This document shows positions 36,291 to 45,856 of a stretch of DNA of 64,000 nt, in pieces. This stretch comes from Candidatus Cloacimonadota bacterium. Lineage in GTDB: Bacteria > Muiribacteriota > UBA6191. Below the pieces are notes generated by a model. That model made no database searches and was not told the origin of the DNA. It saw only the letters and a program-made list of their open reading frames with translations. The position numbers were made by a program, and so were the translations under genes. The DNA is taken from NCBI GenBank assembly GCA_023954715.1, contig JAGSHD010000012.1, positions 105,903 to 169,902 on the forward strand, written 5' to 3'. The first letter of the stretch is position 1. Every line of letters starts with the position of its first letter.

Positions 36291-36888
36291 TTGAGCTTTT
36301 ATCAATTAAAAAGTTTAGTTGCTCACTAAATTCACTGATAAAAATACCAAAGTCTTTGATCATAAGTTGAGTTGCTTCTCCCATTTTACATAGGCCATAA
36401 AAGCCGTTTAAATCTTTTTTTAAATTTAAGCTAGCTAAAACTGGCCATGCTCCTATAAAAGGCAAAACTTCATCTGAGTTTTTGAGATCCTTATGATGGT
36501 TTTGAAAGTAGTTAAGATTTTCGGTCAGAGCATCTAATCCTGTGATTTCAGTGTAAGTAGTACATAGACTTTTGACTAAGATCAATTGATCTTCATAATT
36601 CAGTTGATCATTTATCTTTAGCACTGAGGTTAGCAAAGAAGCAGAGGCAAGATTTAAATGAAATAGAGGCAAAGCTTTGTTGTTACTAAGAAGCTCAAGA
36701 AAAGGTTGATAATCTTTTAGCTTTGCATCAATAATTTTTTTAGCATGATCTTTAGCAGACTGAACTAAGCCTTTCAACTCATCTCGTAAATGGGATGGCT
36801 CAATTTGTAAATCCCCTTGGCATTGTTTACAGGAGTTTTGATTAAACTCTTCTTCAATATGACTACATTTTGTACAAAACTTTCTCAT
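36283..36888 (-). CDS. hypothetical zinc-ribbon protein
   Basis: 201 residues. The N-terminus has a zinc-ribbon pattern CTKC...CKQC (about 5-22). The rest is helical and without recognisable motifs (Leu-rich, acidic, no signal peptide or membrane segment). It overlaps the recQ 3' end by 8 bp on the opposite strand, and a CheY-like receiver starts about 130 bp upstream in divergent orientation. I do not recognise the family. A cytoplasmic nucleic-acid- or protein-binding role is only a guess. Confidence 0.6.
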   Translation of the reverse strand: MRKFCTKCSHIEEEFNQNSCKQCQGDLQIEPSHLRDELKGLVQSAKDHAKKIIDAKLKDYQPFLELLSNNKALPLFHLNLASASLLTSVLKINDQLNYEDQLILVKSLCTTYTEITGLDALTENLNYFQNHHKDLKNSDEVLPFIGAWPVLASLNLKKDLNGFYGLCKMGEATQLMIKDFGIFISEFSEQLNFLIDKSSIN

Positions 36889-37020
36889 GGGCTTTACTCT
36901 TTACTAAAATAGATATTTGTTGGTGAATGAATATATGAAAAATAAGTTTTAGAATCAATGACTTTATTATATAATTACTCAACTAAAAGTGCAGTATGAA
37001 AATTAACTAGCGAGGTTTAA

Positions 37021-37404
37021 GTGGCAAAAATTTTGGTGATAGATGATGCAAAATTCTTAAGGACTATGGTCGCTGATGGCTTGTCTATGTTCAAGCACGA
37101 AGTTTATCAAGCTCAAGATGCTCAAGAAGCCTTATCTATAATCAAAAAACTAGGCGATAGTTTAGAGGTTATTGTTTGCGATATATCTATGCCCGGAATG
37201 AATGGTTTGGAGCTTGCTCAGGTAGTAAAGTCCTTTTGGAATGGAATTTACATCATTTTAAGTGCTCAATCTTATGGTCATCATGTAAAAACAGCAGTAA
37301 ATATTGGTGTGGATGCATTTTTAGCAAAACCAGCAAAAATTAATAAGATAAACGCTAGTATTATCGAGGCTCAACGAAAAAGAGAAGCAGTAATTGCTCA
37401 ATAA
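37021..37404 (+). CDS. CheY-like single-domain response regulator
   Basis: 127 residues, a receiver domain with no output domain. Acidic pocket: VIDDAKFL near the N-terminus; phospho-acceptor Asp in VIVCDISMPGMNGLEL (about 57); signalling Ser in IILSAQS; conserved Lys in FLAKPAKI (about 101). The start is GTG with GAGG nine bases upstream. It would be phosphorylated by a histidine kinase and act through protein contacts, for instance at a flagellar/pilus motor. A chemoreceptor lies 2.5 kb downstream. No kinase gene is adjacent. The C-terminus is Arg/Lys-rich. Confidence 0.93.
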   Translation: MAKILVIDDAKFLRTMVADGLSMFKHEVYQAQDAQEALSIIKKLGDSLEVIVCDISMPGMNGLELAQVVKSFWNGIYIILSAQSYGHHVKTAVNIGVDAFLAKPAKINKINASIIEAQRKREAVIAQ

Positions 37405-37411
37405 CTTGGTT

Positions 37412-37678
37412 TTACATTTTTTGTTGATCATTTAAACAAGTCTGTATAAACGACTTTAGTTTAAATTCTTTTTCCACCTTATATAGTTTTCTCAAAATTG
37501 TAATTTTGTCTTGATAATCACCCTTTAAAAACTCTTGTATCGCCTCATATCTTACTTTGGGCTGGTCATTTAATAGTGCCTTTACATCTAAACTTTGAAT
37601 TTCAGCAAGAGAAAAAGGCATATTTATTTTATCATTTGTTTTTGGATTCAATACAGAATCATAACTATCTAAACTCAA
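37412..37678 (-). CDS. small hypothetical protein
   Basis: 88 residues, helical and charged, with a HEAT-like sequence (PKVRYEAIQEFLKGDYQDKI, TILRKLYKVEKEFKLKSFIQTCL). ATG is preceded by AGGAGAATAA, a strong ribosome binding site, which supports it as real. It converges on the CheY-like gene with 7 bp between stops. It has neither a signal peptide nor a membrane segment. I do not recognise it; a HEAT-type scaffold or adaptor is one possibility given the motif. Confidence 0.65.
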   Translation of the reverse strand: MSLDSYDSVLNPKTNDKINMPFSLAEIQSLDVKALLNDQPKVRYEAIQEFLKGDYQDKITILRKLYKVEKEFKLKSFIQTCLNDQQKM

Positions 37679-37929
37679 TTTATTCTCCTATTTTTAATGT
37701 TTTGACTACTAGTATACAAAAAGTTGAATGAAAGCTTCAATAGTTATTAGCTAATCATAGCTTTGTAATATAACTAAAATTATATAATTTTATAGTCATA
37801 CTCTGGCTTTTTGTATAATTAAGCTTAAATAAATTTTAGACTTTAAATCATATAGGACGCATTAAGTGGCAATAGTAAAAAATTTGATATAGACTTATTG
37901 TAAATCAACAACAAGTACAGGAGAATAAG

Positions 37930-39147
37930 ATGAAAAAGACTTTACTAGCATGTGGGCTATTGATTTTGAGTGGACCTCAAGACTTAAAAGCAAGTGAAAC
38001 AGAAATTGAGGTTCATGGTTACATGAGTCGTGGTTATATGAAGTCAGATAAGTATAATTACCTAGCTGAAAACTCAAAAGACAGCACTACAAAGTGGGGA
38101 GAAATTGGGATTAACTTTGGCTATCAAGCTCATGATCGATTACGTTTTGGGGCTCAGATTTTAGCAAGAGAGTTAGGAAATGCTGGAGAGTATAATCCAG
38201 AGCTTGATTGGGGTTTTGCTGATTATAAGTTGACTGACTATGCATCCGTCAAGTTTGGTAAGTTTTTTGTTCCTTGGGGTTTATACAATGAAGGTCGTGA
38301 TGTCGATATTTTGAGAAATAGTATTTTACCTATTCAAGCTGTTTATAACGAAGATTTTAGAGATATTTCTTTATTAAAAGGTCTGGAGTTGCATGGTAGC
38401 TTTGAGTTAGGTGAAAGAAACTCTATTGATTATAGATTAGCCAAAGGAAATGTTGATATAAATTCAGGTTCTAGTTTGTTTAAGGATGTAAACTTTTCTT
38501 TAAATAAATCTTATTCAGCAGCAATATTACAAGCAACTGCTGGTGCTGTTAACATTGCAAATCCAGTTAATTCACTGGATTTGAATATAAATGGTATGAC
38601 GGCTTATGGTTTGGTATGGAATACATGGGTTGATGGATTAAGACTCGGCTTTACGAGTATGGAGCCTGATATAGATATTAACGCTCAAGTAGCTGTTATA
38701 GGCCCACAATATACGAAGTATGATTTTACTGAAAACTTTGAAGTATCTTCTGTTGAGTACACTAAAGATCAATGGACTTATTCTTTTGAAAAAATGACCT
38801 ATTTAATAAATGCTGTCACTAGTACAGGGAGTACACCATTTTTAAAAAACCATGCCTATTATCATCAGATAAATTATCGATTGAATGATCGATATGAGCT
38901 AGGACTTGTACGACAAAATGATTATTCAAATGTTTTAAAAGGTAAGAATACAATAAATTTATACCAAAATGATTTGGCGTTTACTGTTCGTGTAGATATG
39001 TCTGAAGATTGGGTTCTCAAACTTGAGTATCACGATCTAGAGGGTACAGCACTTCTACGAGATATATTAAATCCAGGAGTAACAGCAGCAGTAAATCAGG
39101 GCAAAGATTGGGATATGATCATGGCTAAAGTTACTTATAGTTTCTAA
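37930..39147 (+). CDS. outer-membrane beta-barrel protein
   Basis: 405 residues with a signal peptide (about 1-20, ending KA-S) and many amphipathic strands rich in Tyr and Gly (YMSRGYMKSDKYNY, DWGFADYKLTDYASVKFGKFFVPWGLYNEG, YRLNDRYELGLVRQNDY). It ends in Phe after KVTYSF, as barrels do. The KFGKFFVPWGLYNE stretch resembles porins in which a first strand pair binds ligand or phosphate. ATG follows AGGAGAATAAG. A PstS-like small protein starts 10 bp later, so the pair is one operon and may share a substrate, possibly phosphate. The earlier barrel protein at 2456 is similar in style but not obviously a close copy. Confidence 0.78.
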   Translation: MKKTLLACGLLILSGPQDLKASETEIEVHGYMSRGYMKSDKYNYLAENSKDSTTKWGEIGINFGYQAHDRLRFGAQILARELGNAGEYNPELDWGFADYKLTDYASVKFGKFFVPWGLYNEGRDVDILRNSILPIQAVYNEDFRDISLLKGLELHGSFELGERNSIDYRLAKGNVDINSGSSLFKDVNFSLNKSYSAAILQATAGAVNIANPVNSLDLNINGMTAYGLVWNTWVDGLRLGFTSMEPDIDINAQVAVIGPQYTKYDFTENFEVSSVEYTKDQWTYSFEKMTYLINAVTSTGSTPFLKNHAYYHQINYRLNDRYELGLVRQNDYSNVLKGKNTINLYQNDLAFTVRVDMSEDWVLKLEYHDLEGTALLRDILNPGVTAAVNQGKDWDMIMAKVTYSF

Positions 39148-39157
39148 GGAGTAAAAA

Positions 39158-39568
39158 ATGAATAATATATTAAAAGTATTTTTATTGTTAAGCGTATTTG
39201 TTGGTTCAAACTTTGCTGGAGCAGTAATCATAGTACATAAAAACTTCCCAGCAGACAGTATTTCTGCTAGTGATTTGAAAAAAATCTATGCTAATAAAAT
39301 GGGGCAATGGGCTCATGGGGGGACTATTATAAGAACCCTACTCAAAAAAGGAAAAGCTCATAAAGACTTTTGTAAAAGGGTAAAAAAATCAAATTCAAAA
39401 TTAAAAAGATTTTGGAAAAAACAGGTTTTTACAGGCAAAGGGTCTGCGCCAAAAACCTTCAAGTCTGATGCAAATATGATTGCATTTATTGCTAGTAACG
39501 AAAAGGCACTGGGATATGTTGATGAAGCAACAGATGTGTCTGGAGTTAAAGTATTAACTATTAAGTAA
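39158..39568 (+). CDS. small PstS/PBP-like periplasmic protein
   Basis: 136 residues with a signal peptide (about 1-20, ending FAGA) and the pattern of compact PBP-like phosphate-binding-type proteins: VIIVHKNFPADSISASDLKKIYANKMGQWAHG, FCKRVKKSNSKLKRFWKKQVFTGKG, and the C-terminal FIASNEKALGYVDEATDV. These small proteins are usually found next to porins and cover one lobe of the PstS fold. They probably bind an anion in the periplasm, but no PstCAB transporter is in the window. Co-transcribed with the barrel gene upstream (10 bp) and followed by a strong terminator. Confidence 0.78.
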   Translation: MNNILKVFLLLSVFVGSNFAGAVIIVHKNFPADSISASDLKKIYANKMGQWAHGGTIIRTLLKKGKAHKDFCKRVKKSNSKLKRFWKKQVFTGKGSAPKTFKSDANMIAFIASNEKALGYVDEATDVSGVKVLTIK

Positions 39569-39575
39569 GTAAAAC

Positions 39576-39610
39576 ACCCCACCTTTTAATTAAGGTGGGG
39601 ATTTTTTTTC
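39576..39610 (+). terminator. intrinsic terminator after the porin/PBP-like operon
   Basis: CCCCACCTT/AAGGTGGGG stem with TTAATT loop and a run of eight T, ten bases after the stop codon. Confidence 0.93.
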
Positions 39611-39901
39611 AAGCTTTAATTGAGCTAAGCAGTAGTTTACAGGAGTGATGAATAGACTTTATGACCTTACTTTAAAGTCTAGATATAACAAGCCCCAGGT
39701 GATATAGAGCAAAACTTTTTAAATATTTTGCGTGTAATTCTTTGCACTCAATTGGCTTAAAGTGTCATAATGTATTGATAATATATGTTATATAATAAAT
39801 AAGACCAGTCAACTTATATAGATGGGATACAAAAAGCTTATTGGTCATTAAAAATTAGATTTATTCATAGATAACAATTGTGAATAAGAAAGCGTAAATC
39901 C

Positions 39902-41935
39902 ATGATCTTATCAAACATGAAAATCAGAAATAAAATATGGGTAAGTATTTTGATTATCATATTGGGGTATGTTGCTACATTAACAATAACTTATTATCTA
40001 GATGTAGAGATAGCAACGAGACTAGAAAAAAGCATCCACAAAAGTTTACCTATTGAAAAGTATACAAGTCAAAACCTCAGTCTCTTTACCTTAGAGGTAA
40101 AGTCATTTGAAGATGCTGTAATATCAGGGGATACAGATAGTATAAACTTAGGCGACAGATACAGTAAAAAAATTGTCTCTAATTTAGAGAAATCAATACA
40201 ATTATTAGATCAAAATCAGCAACAGGGTTTTAAACAGGTGTTAAAAGATTTGAATGCTTATACTATTGAAGCAAAAAGAGTCTATGAGTTGTTAGCAAAC
40301 GAAGAAGGTACAGATCAAACTAACTTAGAAGCAAAAGAGTTAATACATAAAAAAGAAAAGCTATTAAATGCTTTTACAAAACTAGCAGATGATCAAACCA
40401 ATAGTTTGGTCAATGCTTTGAAAAGTGTGATTACGGATAAAGAAGATCAACATAACTCTGTAGTTTTTATCTTTTTCATAACATTGATAGTATCTGGTGT
40501 TTTGATTTCATTATTGATCCATAAGTTTATTTCAAACCCTATCAAAGACGCCACAAATTTTGCTATTGAAGTTCAAAAGGGAAAGTTGAGCAATCGACTA
40601 AAACTAGACTCTAAAGATGAAATCGGTGAGTTAGCACTTGCATTAAATAAAATGGCCGATGAGCTACAAAACAAAGCCAATATGGCAAAAATTATATCCT
40701 CTGGAGATTTGACGCAACAATTTTCTATGGCATCAGAAGACGATGTATTAGGGTCGTCTTTGCAAAGTATGTTGGTAGAGTTAAGAGATTTGGTGAAACA
40801 AGTTACTTTAGCAGCAAATAATGTAACTCTACAGTCAGGGCAAATTTCAGAGTTTAGTCAATTACTAGCAGATGGATCGGGTCAACAATCGGGGGCCATT
40901 CAAGATATTACTAGTACAATGACAGAGCTAGGGACAATGTCAGCTCAAACAGCATCTAACGCTAAAGAAGCATCAGAACTATCTCAACAAGGTATATTAT
41001 CAGCATCGGCTGGTACAGAGCGAATGGAAAAAATGGTGTCTGCTATGGGAGAAATTCAGCAGTCATCACAAAATATGGCTAAAGTGATAAAAAATATTGA
41101 TGAAATTGCTTTTCAAACCAATATGATTGCTTTAAATGCAGCGGTAGAAGCGGCAAGAGCTGGGCAAATGGGTAAAGGTTTTGCTGTAGTTGCAGAAGAG
41201 GTGCGATCTTTAGCTGGGAGGAGTGCAGAGGCTGCTCAACAATCTACAACTATGATCGAAGAATCATTTGAAGAAGTAAAGTCAGGTCAAGAGATATCAG
41301 GAGAAACAGCATCCGCACTCAATGAAATCGTAGCTAGCTATGAGCAAGTTTCGTCAAGAGTTACTAAAATCTCTGAAGCATCTGTAGAGCAAGACCTAGG
41401 AATCGTTGGAGTAACGAAGAGGTTAGATCAAATTGATAGTGTGACTCAGAAAAACACGGCAAATGCAGAGGAGATGGCAGCTGCTGCTACCGAGCTCTCT
41501 AATGGAGCAAAAGAGCTGCAAAATTTGCTTGAAAAGTTTCAAGTCAATGACTCAACAGAGGCCTTTAGCTCCAAACGTGCTAAACCATCTCAATTATTAG
41601 CAACTCCAGATAGAAAAAAGTCTGTCGCTAAACCAAAGCTAAAGGTAAAATTAGACAAGGCTTTACCTAAAACAGAGACGGTAAAACAAGTGAAAAAAGC
41701 TCCTAAGACAAAGGCAAAGCCACCAAAACCACAAGAACCAAAAAAAGCGGCTAGGCCACTTAAAAGAGAGGCTCCTAAGCCTGTAAAACCTAAAGTATCT
41801 GAAGGGTCTGGCTGGGATAAGATTGAAAAGCAAAGTGCGAATGGGGTTCAACTAGATTTAGACTCTGGTGATGATTATATTATTGGCCCTGATGATAAAA
41901 CTTATGTTGAAGAAGAGGATTTTGGGCGCTTTTAA
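39902..41935 (+). CDS. methyl-accepting chemotaxis protein with long Lys/Pro tail
   Basis: 677-residue transmembrane chemoreceptor. First TM helix near 12-32, a four-helix periplasmic sensor, second TM near 190-213, then HAMP (about 215-265). The coiled-coil signalling domain has the hairpin tip [35 protein letters not shown] (described by position, about 410-445). After about 555 comes an unusual 120-residue tail, rich in Lys, Pro and Ala, ending in an acidic patch and DFGRF. The terminal pattern fits the CheR/CheB tether form (any, aromatic, two any, aromatic). Signals probably drive pili or flagella via CheA/CheW, which are not in the window. A MITE-like repeat abuts the stop. Confidence 0.95.
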   Translation: MILSNMKIRNKIWVSILIIILGYVATLTITYYLDVEIATRLEKSIHKSLPIEKYTSQNLSLFTLEVKSFEDAVISGDTDSINLGDRYSKKIVSNLEKSIQLLDQNQQQGFKQVLKDLNAYTIEAKRVYELLANEEGTDQTNLEAKELIHKKEKLLNAFTKLADDQTNSLVNALKSVITDKEDQHNSVVFIFFITLIVSGVLISLLIHKFISNPIKDATNFAIEVQKGKLSNRLKLDSKDEIGELALALNKMADELQNKANMAKIISSGDLTQQFSMASEDDVLGSSLQSMLVELRDLVKQVTLAANNVTLQSGQISEFSQLLADGSGQQSGAIQDITSTMTELGTMSAQTASNAKEASELSQQGILSASAGTERMEKMVSAMGEIQQSSQNMAKVIKNIDEIAFQTNMIALNAAVEAARAGQMGKGFAVVAEEVRSLAGRSAEAAQQSTTMIEESFEEVKSGQEISGETASALNEIVASYEQVSSRVTKISEASVEQDLGIVGVTKRLDQIDSVTQKNTANAEEMAAAATELSNGAKELQNLLEKFQVNDSTEAFSSKRAKPSQLLATPDRKKSVAKPKLKVKLDKALPKTETVKQVKKAPKTKAKPPKPQEPKKAARPLKREAPKPVKPKVSEGSGWDKIEKQSANGVQLDLDSGDDYIIGPDDKTYVEEEDFGRF

Positions 41936-41937
41936 TA

Positions 41938-42090
41938 CTTAAAAATTTGTAACTATTCAGCTATAATTTTGCAATCTGTTCACAAAGCTTGATTACATCT
42001 AGGTACATTGACAAAGCAAAAACTGCGATAAACTTGTATGCTCCTCTCCTTTTATCGAAGAGGCCACCTGAATAATTACAAAAACTTAAG
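41938..42090 (-). repeat. MITE-like element, copy C
   Basis: 153 bp, nearly the length of copy A. The terminal repeats are CTTAAAAATTTGTAACTATTCAG (left end) and, as complement of the right end, CTTAAGTTTTTGTAATTATTCAG: 23 bp with four mismatches. It starts right after the chemoreceptor stop and its right terminal repeat contains the TAA stop codon of tonB. An internal hairpin (CCTCT...AGAGG) is present. Confidence 0.8.
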
Positions 42091-42724
42091 GTGCCGTAAA
42101 GCGAAATAGGAGCTTGTGGTAACTATTCACATTGGCTCCTTTTTTGTTGATTTGTGCCTGATATTTAGAGCGTTTAGCAGCTCGAATTGCCTCTTGGTCC
42201 AACCTTCTATTTTTACTTGATTGATATATCTCAAATTGGCTCGCTTGATGGGATGAGTCAATCAAGAGTCGAACAACGGTAACTCCTTCAACCCTTCTTT
42301 TTTGCAAGACTTTTGGATAGCTAGGAACAGCTTGAAACAAGACTTGAGCAGCTTGATTCTTTGATTTAATTGGAGCACTCTGATTAATGACTTTCACTTG
42401 AGACTTTTTTGGAGATGGTAAATCAGTTGCTATACTCTTTGTAACAATGGGATTTTTCTTAACTTTTTTCACCATTTTCTTAAAGGTTTTTGTTATTGTT
42501 TTGGATGGCTTAGTGGTTTTTTTTGCAAGCTTTTTTCTAGGATCCTTTTTTTTAGAAGTATGAGTCTTACGCTTTTGTAATGTTTGAGGTTTTAGAGATA
42601 CTCTATATAAGATACGGGCCTTTTCAGCACTTTTTCTTGCTTGTATATTAACAAGATTGTTGTCATTTGAATGAGTCAAAAATAGATGAAACCCAATAGA
42701 TATTATAAGAAAGATAAGTTTTAT
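42086..42724 (-). CDS. tonB: TonB-type energy transducer
   Basis: Links the ExbB/ExbD proton motor to the outer-membrane receptor across the periplasm. The C-terminal TonB fold is clear: YPKVLQKRRVEGVTVVRLLID, SSKNRRLDQEAIRAAKRSKYQ. A Lys/Pro-rich linker precedes it. The first good start (TTG 42679) lacks the membrane anchor. Extending the frame gives IKLIFLIISIGFHLFL, a proper N-terminal TM helix, which requires a non-AUG start. ATA 42724 overlaps the exbD stop (ATAA), with AAGGT about ten bases before it. The stop codon lies in the MITE copy C end. Last gene of the B12-uptake operon. Confidence 0.85.
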   Translation of the reverse strand: MKLIFLIISIGFHLFLTHSNDNNLVNIQARKSAEKARILYRVSLKPQTLQKRKTHTSKKKDPRKKLAKKTTKPSKTITKTFKKMVKKVKKNPIVTKSIATDLPSPKKSQVKVINQSAPIKSKNQAAQVLFQAVPSYPKVLQKRRVEGVTVVRLLIDSSHQASQFEIYQSSKNRRLDQEAIRAAKRSKYQAQINKKGANVNSYHKLLFRFTAP

Positions 42725-43116
42725 GATTGTTTTACCTTAAGTTGCAATTTTAAATATTTGTCAGCTCGTAACTGATCCATCAAATGAATAAACTTTTGTA
42801 ATGAGAGCTTGCTAGTGGTGTTTATTAGTAAATCATTGTCAGGAGTAATCTGTTGTTCTTTGAGACATTTTGTAATCTTTTTTTTACAGAGTATCTTGTT
42901 TATCAATACTTCATTGTGTAAAACACTTATAGTGGCAGGTTTTGTTTGTAGAGAAGCTCCATAAATTGACTTGGGTAGATCTAGCTCTATGGACTTACTT
43001 GGTTTAGAGTTGATGGCATAAATCATAAATAAGATTAATAATAAAAATAGTATATCTAATAGGTAAACGACTTTAATATGGTTTGTGCTTTTTACAATGG
43101 GTTTATAGGGATTCAT
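42721..43116 (-). CDS. exbD: ExbD biopolymer transport protein
   Basis: 131-residue inner-membrane component of the ExbB5-ExbD2 proton channel that energises TonB. Single N-terminal TM helix with the essential Asp (VYLLDILFLLLILFMIYA), then a periplasmic domain (SIELDLPKSIYG...KFIHLMDQLRADKYLKLQLKV) with the ExbD/TolR fold. The length is typical. It overlaps exbB by 14 bp and its TAA stop overlaps the presumed tonB ATA start. It is part of the riboswitch-controlled B12 operon with btuB and exbB. Confidence 0.93.
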   Translation of the reverse strand: MNPYKPIVKSTNHIKVVYLLDILFLLLILFMIYAINSKPSKSIELDLPKSIYGASLQTKPATISVLHNEVLINKILCKKKITKCLKEQQITPDNDLLINTTSKLSLQKFIHLMDQLRADKYLKLQLKVKQS

Positions 43117-43696
43117 TCTGTTTTGTTTCCCATTTTAAAATTTCGTGGTAAAGTCTTAAAAAATTATTTTGAGTACTCTGTATATTTGCTTGTAAGCTGG
43201 AGTAAATTAATTGAAAAATACAAGCTAATGAAAGTCCATATATACTTGTAATTAGAGCTTTTGAAAATCCTTTGGATACTACTTTCATTCCTTGTTCTTG
43301 ACTTAGATCCACACCTTGTATACTTTGCATCACACCGATAATTGTTCCGAGTATTCCAAGAATAGGTGCCAATTGGATAATTAGTTCTATTATCCACAAG
43401 TCGTTTTGTAATTGATTGAGCTCATTTTGAGTATCTTTTATAAAGTTATCTGATGGGGTTTTGGTTTTTATACAATTGGATATAAAAATCTTATAATAAT
43501 TACTTTTAGAGGTAAAAGATGTGGGCAAGTTGTTTTTTATAGAGGACTGACTCGTTGCAATTCGTCGAAAGATGTTAAATGTTTTTTGCAAAAAGATTGC
43601 AAATCCTACTACAGACAAAATAGCTAGTGGGATTACAGTTATTCCACCTTGATGGTAGATATCTATGCAAGGCTGAATAAGTTGGTTTAAGGTCAT
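43103..43696 (-). CDS. exbB: ExbB/MotA/TolQ-type proton channel protein
   Basis: 197 residues with three TM helices: GGITVIPLAILSVVGFAIFL, LIIQLAPILGILGTIIGVM and SKALITSIYGLSLACIFQLIY. This is the ExbB/TolQ layout with the conserved Gly-rich second helix and the Thr/Ser-lined third. It forms the proton-conducting ring around ExbD and drives TonB. It overlaps exbD and follows btuB by about 80 bp, so one transcript from the cobalamin riboswitch likely covers all four genes. TolQ is the alternative name, but the tonB partner favours ExbB. Confidence 0.93.
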   Translation of the reverse strand: MTLNQLIQPCIDIYHQGGITVIPLAILSVVGFAIFLQKTFNIFRRIATSQSSIKNNLPTSFTSKSNYYKIFISNCIKTKTPSDNFIKDTQNELNQLQNDLWIIELIIQLAPILGILGTIIGVMQSIQGVDLSQEQGMKVVSKGFSKALITSIYGLSLACIFQLIYSSLQANIQSTQNNFLRLYHEILKWETKQNESL

Positions 43697-43776
43697 GGGA
43701 ACTCAGTTTTGTAAATGGGTTAAATTGGTGTTTGAGATCTACTCACAAAAGTCTTGTGAGTAGATTTGAAAAGCGA

Positions 43777-45639
43777 TTAAAAGCTTGTTTTTATTCCTAG
43801 ATAAACAGCTCGTTTGGATGCTCCAAAGCCGTAAACTTCTTCATACTCTTGATTAGTAACATTGTGAACACGAAAAGATAAACTATAGTCTTTAGATAAC
43901 TTATGTTGATAATTTAAATTGAGTAACTTGTATGATTTTAGGTTTGTGCGAATCGTCTTGAACGTCACATTATCAAAAAATGCATCTACCCTAGATCCAA
44001 TGATACTATAATCTAAACTAATTGTATTTTGGCCTTGTAGTTGATGGCTCAATTGAAGTGTATGTTGTTTACTGGGTCGTCTCAATAATTGTAAGGTGGA
44101 ACTTCTATCTACTGCAGTGGTTCTGTTATAACTGTAATTTATTGTTGTTTGTTTACTTAAATCATACTTGATATAAGCTTCATAACCGTATGTATCAACT
44201 TCTTGTAAATTAACATACAATGCAGTACTTGTGGCAAAGTTAAAACTTTGATAGTTGATTAAGTTTCTAAAATCATTTTTAAACTTTGTAACTCCAAATA
44301 GGGTTTTGTCATTGACTTGGTAATCAAAACCGATATCAACGGATTTACTCTTTGAAGATTTCAAATTTGAGTTTCCGGTTCCATTATATAGTTGATAAAG
44401 TGAAGGGGCTTTAAAACCCGTTGATAAGCTATAAAAAACTTTAATCTTATTATTAATATAAGACGGCGACACTCGATAGGTTGACTGAGATCCAAAGCCA
44501 GAGATATTATCTTTTCGACCTCCAATTTGAAGACTAAATTGATCATTTATTTGCCAAAGATCATTTACAAAAATGGATTGGATTTTTGTATTGTTTGTAT
44601 CTAGTTTACTCGAAGAAGTTTTAAAAAACGCACTACTGTTTAAATGCTCGACTCCGCTAGTTAAATTATGTTGATCAAAGTAATAAGTTCTTTGATAAGA
44701 AAAGTCTTGATCCTTAGAGTCATAGTGATCTTTACTGTTTGGACTAAAAGCATCTCTATTGATTCTAGCCAAAGAGTATTGATATTTTTCTTCATAAAGT
44801 CCATCACCCCCAATTCGATCATGAGCCAATGAAAATATGGATTGAGTAGCATCGCTGTAAAAACCATACTCATTTCCAAAGCCATCATAATCCTTTTTAG
44901 ATTCATTACGCTTTACTACGACTTGAGTGTTTTGATCTTTTGAACCTTTAAAATTTAGAGAAAGGTCGATGTTTAAACTTTGATAGCCGTCATCCTCTAT
45001 ATTTCCTCTACTTTTAGATTTTGAGCTAAACCCGTCGCTATTTTGGTGATTCAAATTAAAGTAATAATCAACAGAGTCGTTTCCTCCAGAAAACTGTACT
45101 TGGCTTTGTAAACTAGAGTAAGTACCATACTCTAAATAGATTTCACTATAGTCTTTTTTCGCCCCTTTTTTGGTGATTATATTAATGACACCAGCCATAG
45201 CATCGGACCCCCAAATTGTACTTTGTGAACCCTTTAATATTTCAACTCTTTGTACATTTGATAAAGAGATGTGACTAAGAGAAGGACTTTTGGTTGGACT
45301 AGAGTTATCGTGAAACCGAACTCCATCGATTAAAAACAATAGGTGTTCGGAGTTAGACCCTCTTAAAAAGATAGATGATGTAGACCCAGCTCCTCCATTG
45401 TTTGTCATAAATAGAGAGCTGTCACTTTTCAAAAGATCACTCAATTGATTTAAACCAGAGTTTTGAATCTCTGTTTGAGTGATTACCTTAATACTGTTAC
45501 CTAGTCTTTTTAGACTTGTTTCATTTTTGGTGGCGCTTACCACGACTTCATTTAAATAGATATTTTCATCTATTTGACTAAATTGGATCTGATTAGAGAT
45601 CGCGAAAATGGATAGACTTAATATTGATAGTCTTTTCAT
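43777..45639 (-). CDS. btuB: TonB-dependent cobalamin receptor (BtuB-like)
   Basis: 620-residue outer-membrane receptor. A signal sequence of about 20 residues precedes a TonB box-like stretch (NEVVVSATKNE) and the plug domain (LGNSIKVITQTEI, LKSDSSLFMTNNGGAGSTSSIFLRG, HLLFLIDGVRFHD, VEILKGSQSTIWGSDAMAGVINIITKKG). The 22-strand barrel follows and ends in Phe. Colicin/BtuB-type plug features and the upstream cobalamin riboswitch make vitamin B12 (or cobinamide) the likely ligand. Start ATG with GGAGGAAAC in a hairpin. Leads the operon btuB-exbB-exbD-tonB. The periplasmic BtuF and inner BtuCD are not in the window. Confidence 0.93.
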   Translation of the reverse strand: MKRLSILSLSIFAISNQIQFSQIDENIYLNEVVVSATKNETSLKRLGNSIKVITQTEIQNSGLNQLSDLLKSDSSLFMTNNGGAGSTSSIFLRGSNSEHLLFLIDGVRFHDNSSPTKSPSLSHISLSNVQRVEILKGSQSTIWGSDAMAGVINIITKKGAKKDYSEIYLEYGTYSSLQSQVQFSGGNDSVDYYFNLNHQNSDGFSSKSKSRGNIEDDGYQSLNIDLSLNFKGSKDQNTQVVVKRNESKKDYDGFGNEYGFYSDATQSIFSLAHDRIGGDGLYEEKYQYSLARINRDAFSPNSKDHYDSKDQDFSYQRTYYFDQHNLTSGVEHLNSSAFFKTSSSKLDTNNTKIQSIFVNDLWQINDQFSLQIGGRKDNISGFGSQSTYRVSPSYINNKIKVFYSLSTGFKAPSLYQLYNGTGNSNLKSSKSKSVDIGFDYQVNDKTLFGVTKFKNDFRNLINYQSFNFATSTALYVNLQEVDTYGYEAYIKYDLSKQTTINYSYNRTTAVDRSSTLQLLRRPSKQHTLQLSHQLQGQNTISLDYSIIGSRVDAFFDNVTFKTIRTNLKSYKLLNLNYQHKLSKDYSLSFRVHNVTNQEYEEVYGFGASKRAVYLGIKTSF

Positions 45640-45641
45640 GT

Positions 45642-45659
45642 TTCCTCCGTAAAGAGGAA
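45642..45659 (-). promoter_or_regulatory. hairpin sequestering the btuB ribosome binding site
   Basis: On the minus strand TTCCTC pairs exactly with GAGGAA of the GGAGGAAAC ribosome binding site just before the btuB ATG. Together with the upstream cobalamin riboswitch this suggests translational control, with the RBS hidden when B12 is bound. Confidence 0.65.
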
Positions 45660-45856
45660 CTTGGAGATGATAATTTTAACTTGTTTATTGGTGATTTAGT
45701 TCAATAAAAATAACTTGAGGTCGCTAGCATTCAGAAATTGATCTGATATATAGCTTCCAAAAATTAACTTATATAAGAAAACTAAGTTTTAATAAAGAAT
45801 ATAGTAGAAATTTTCATTCTTAACCCCATGTCCCGAGAGTTACTTGTGAATACAAT

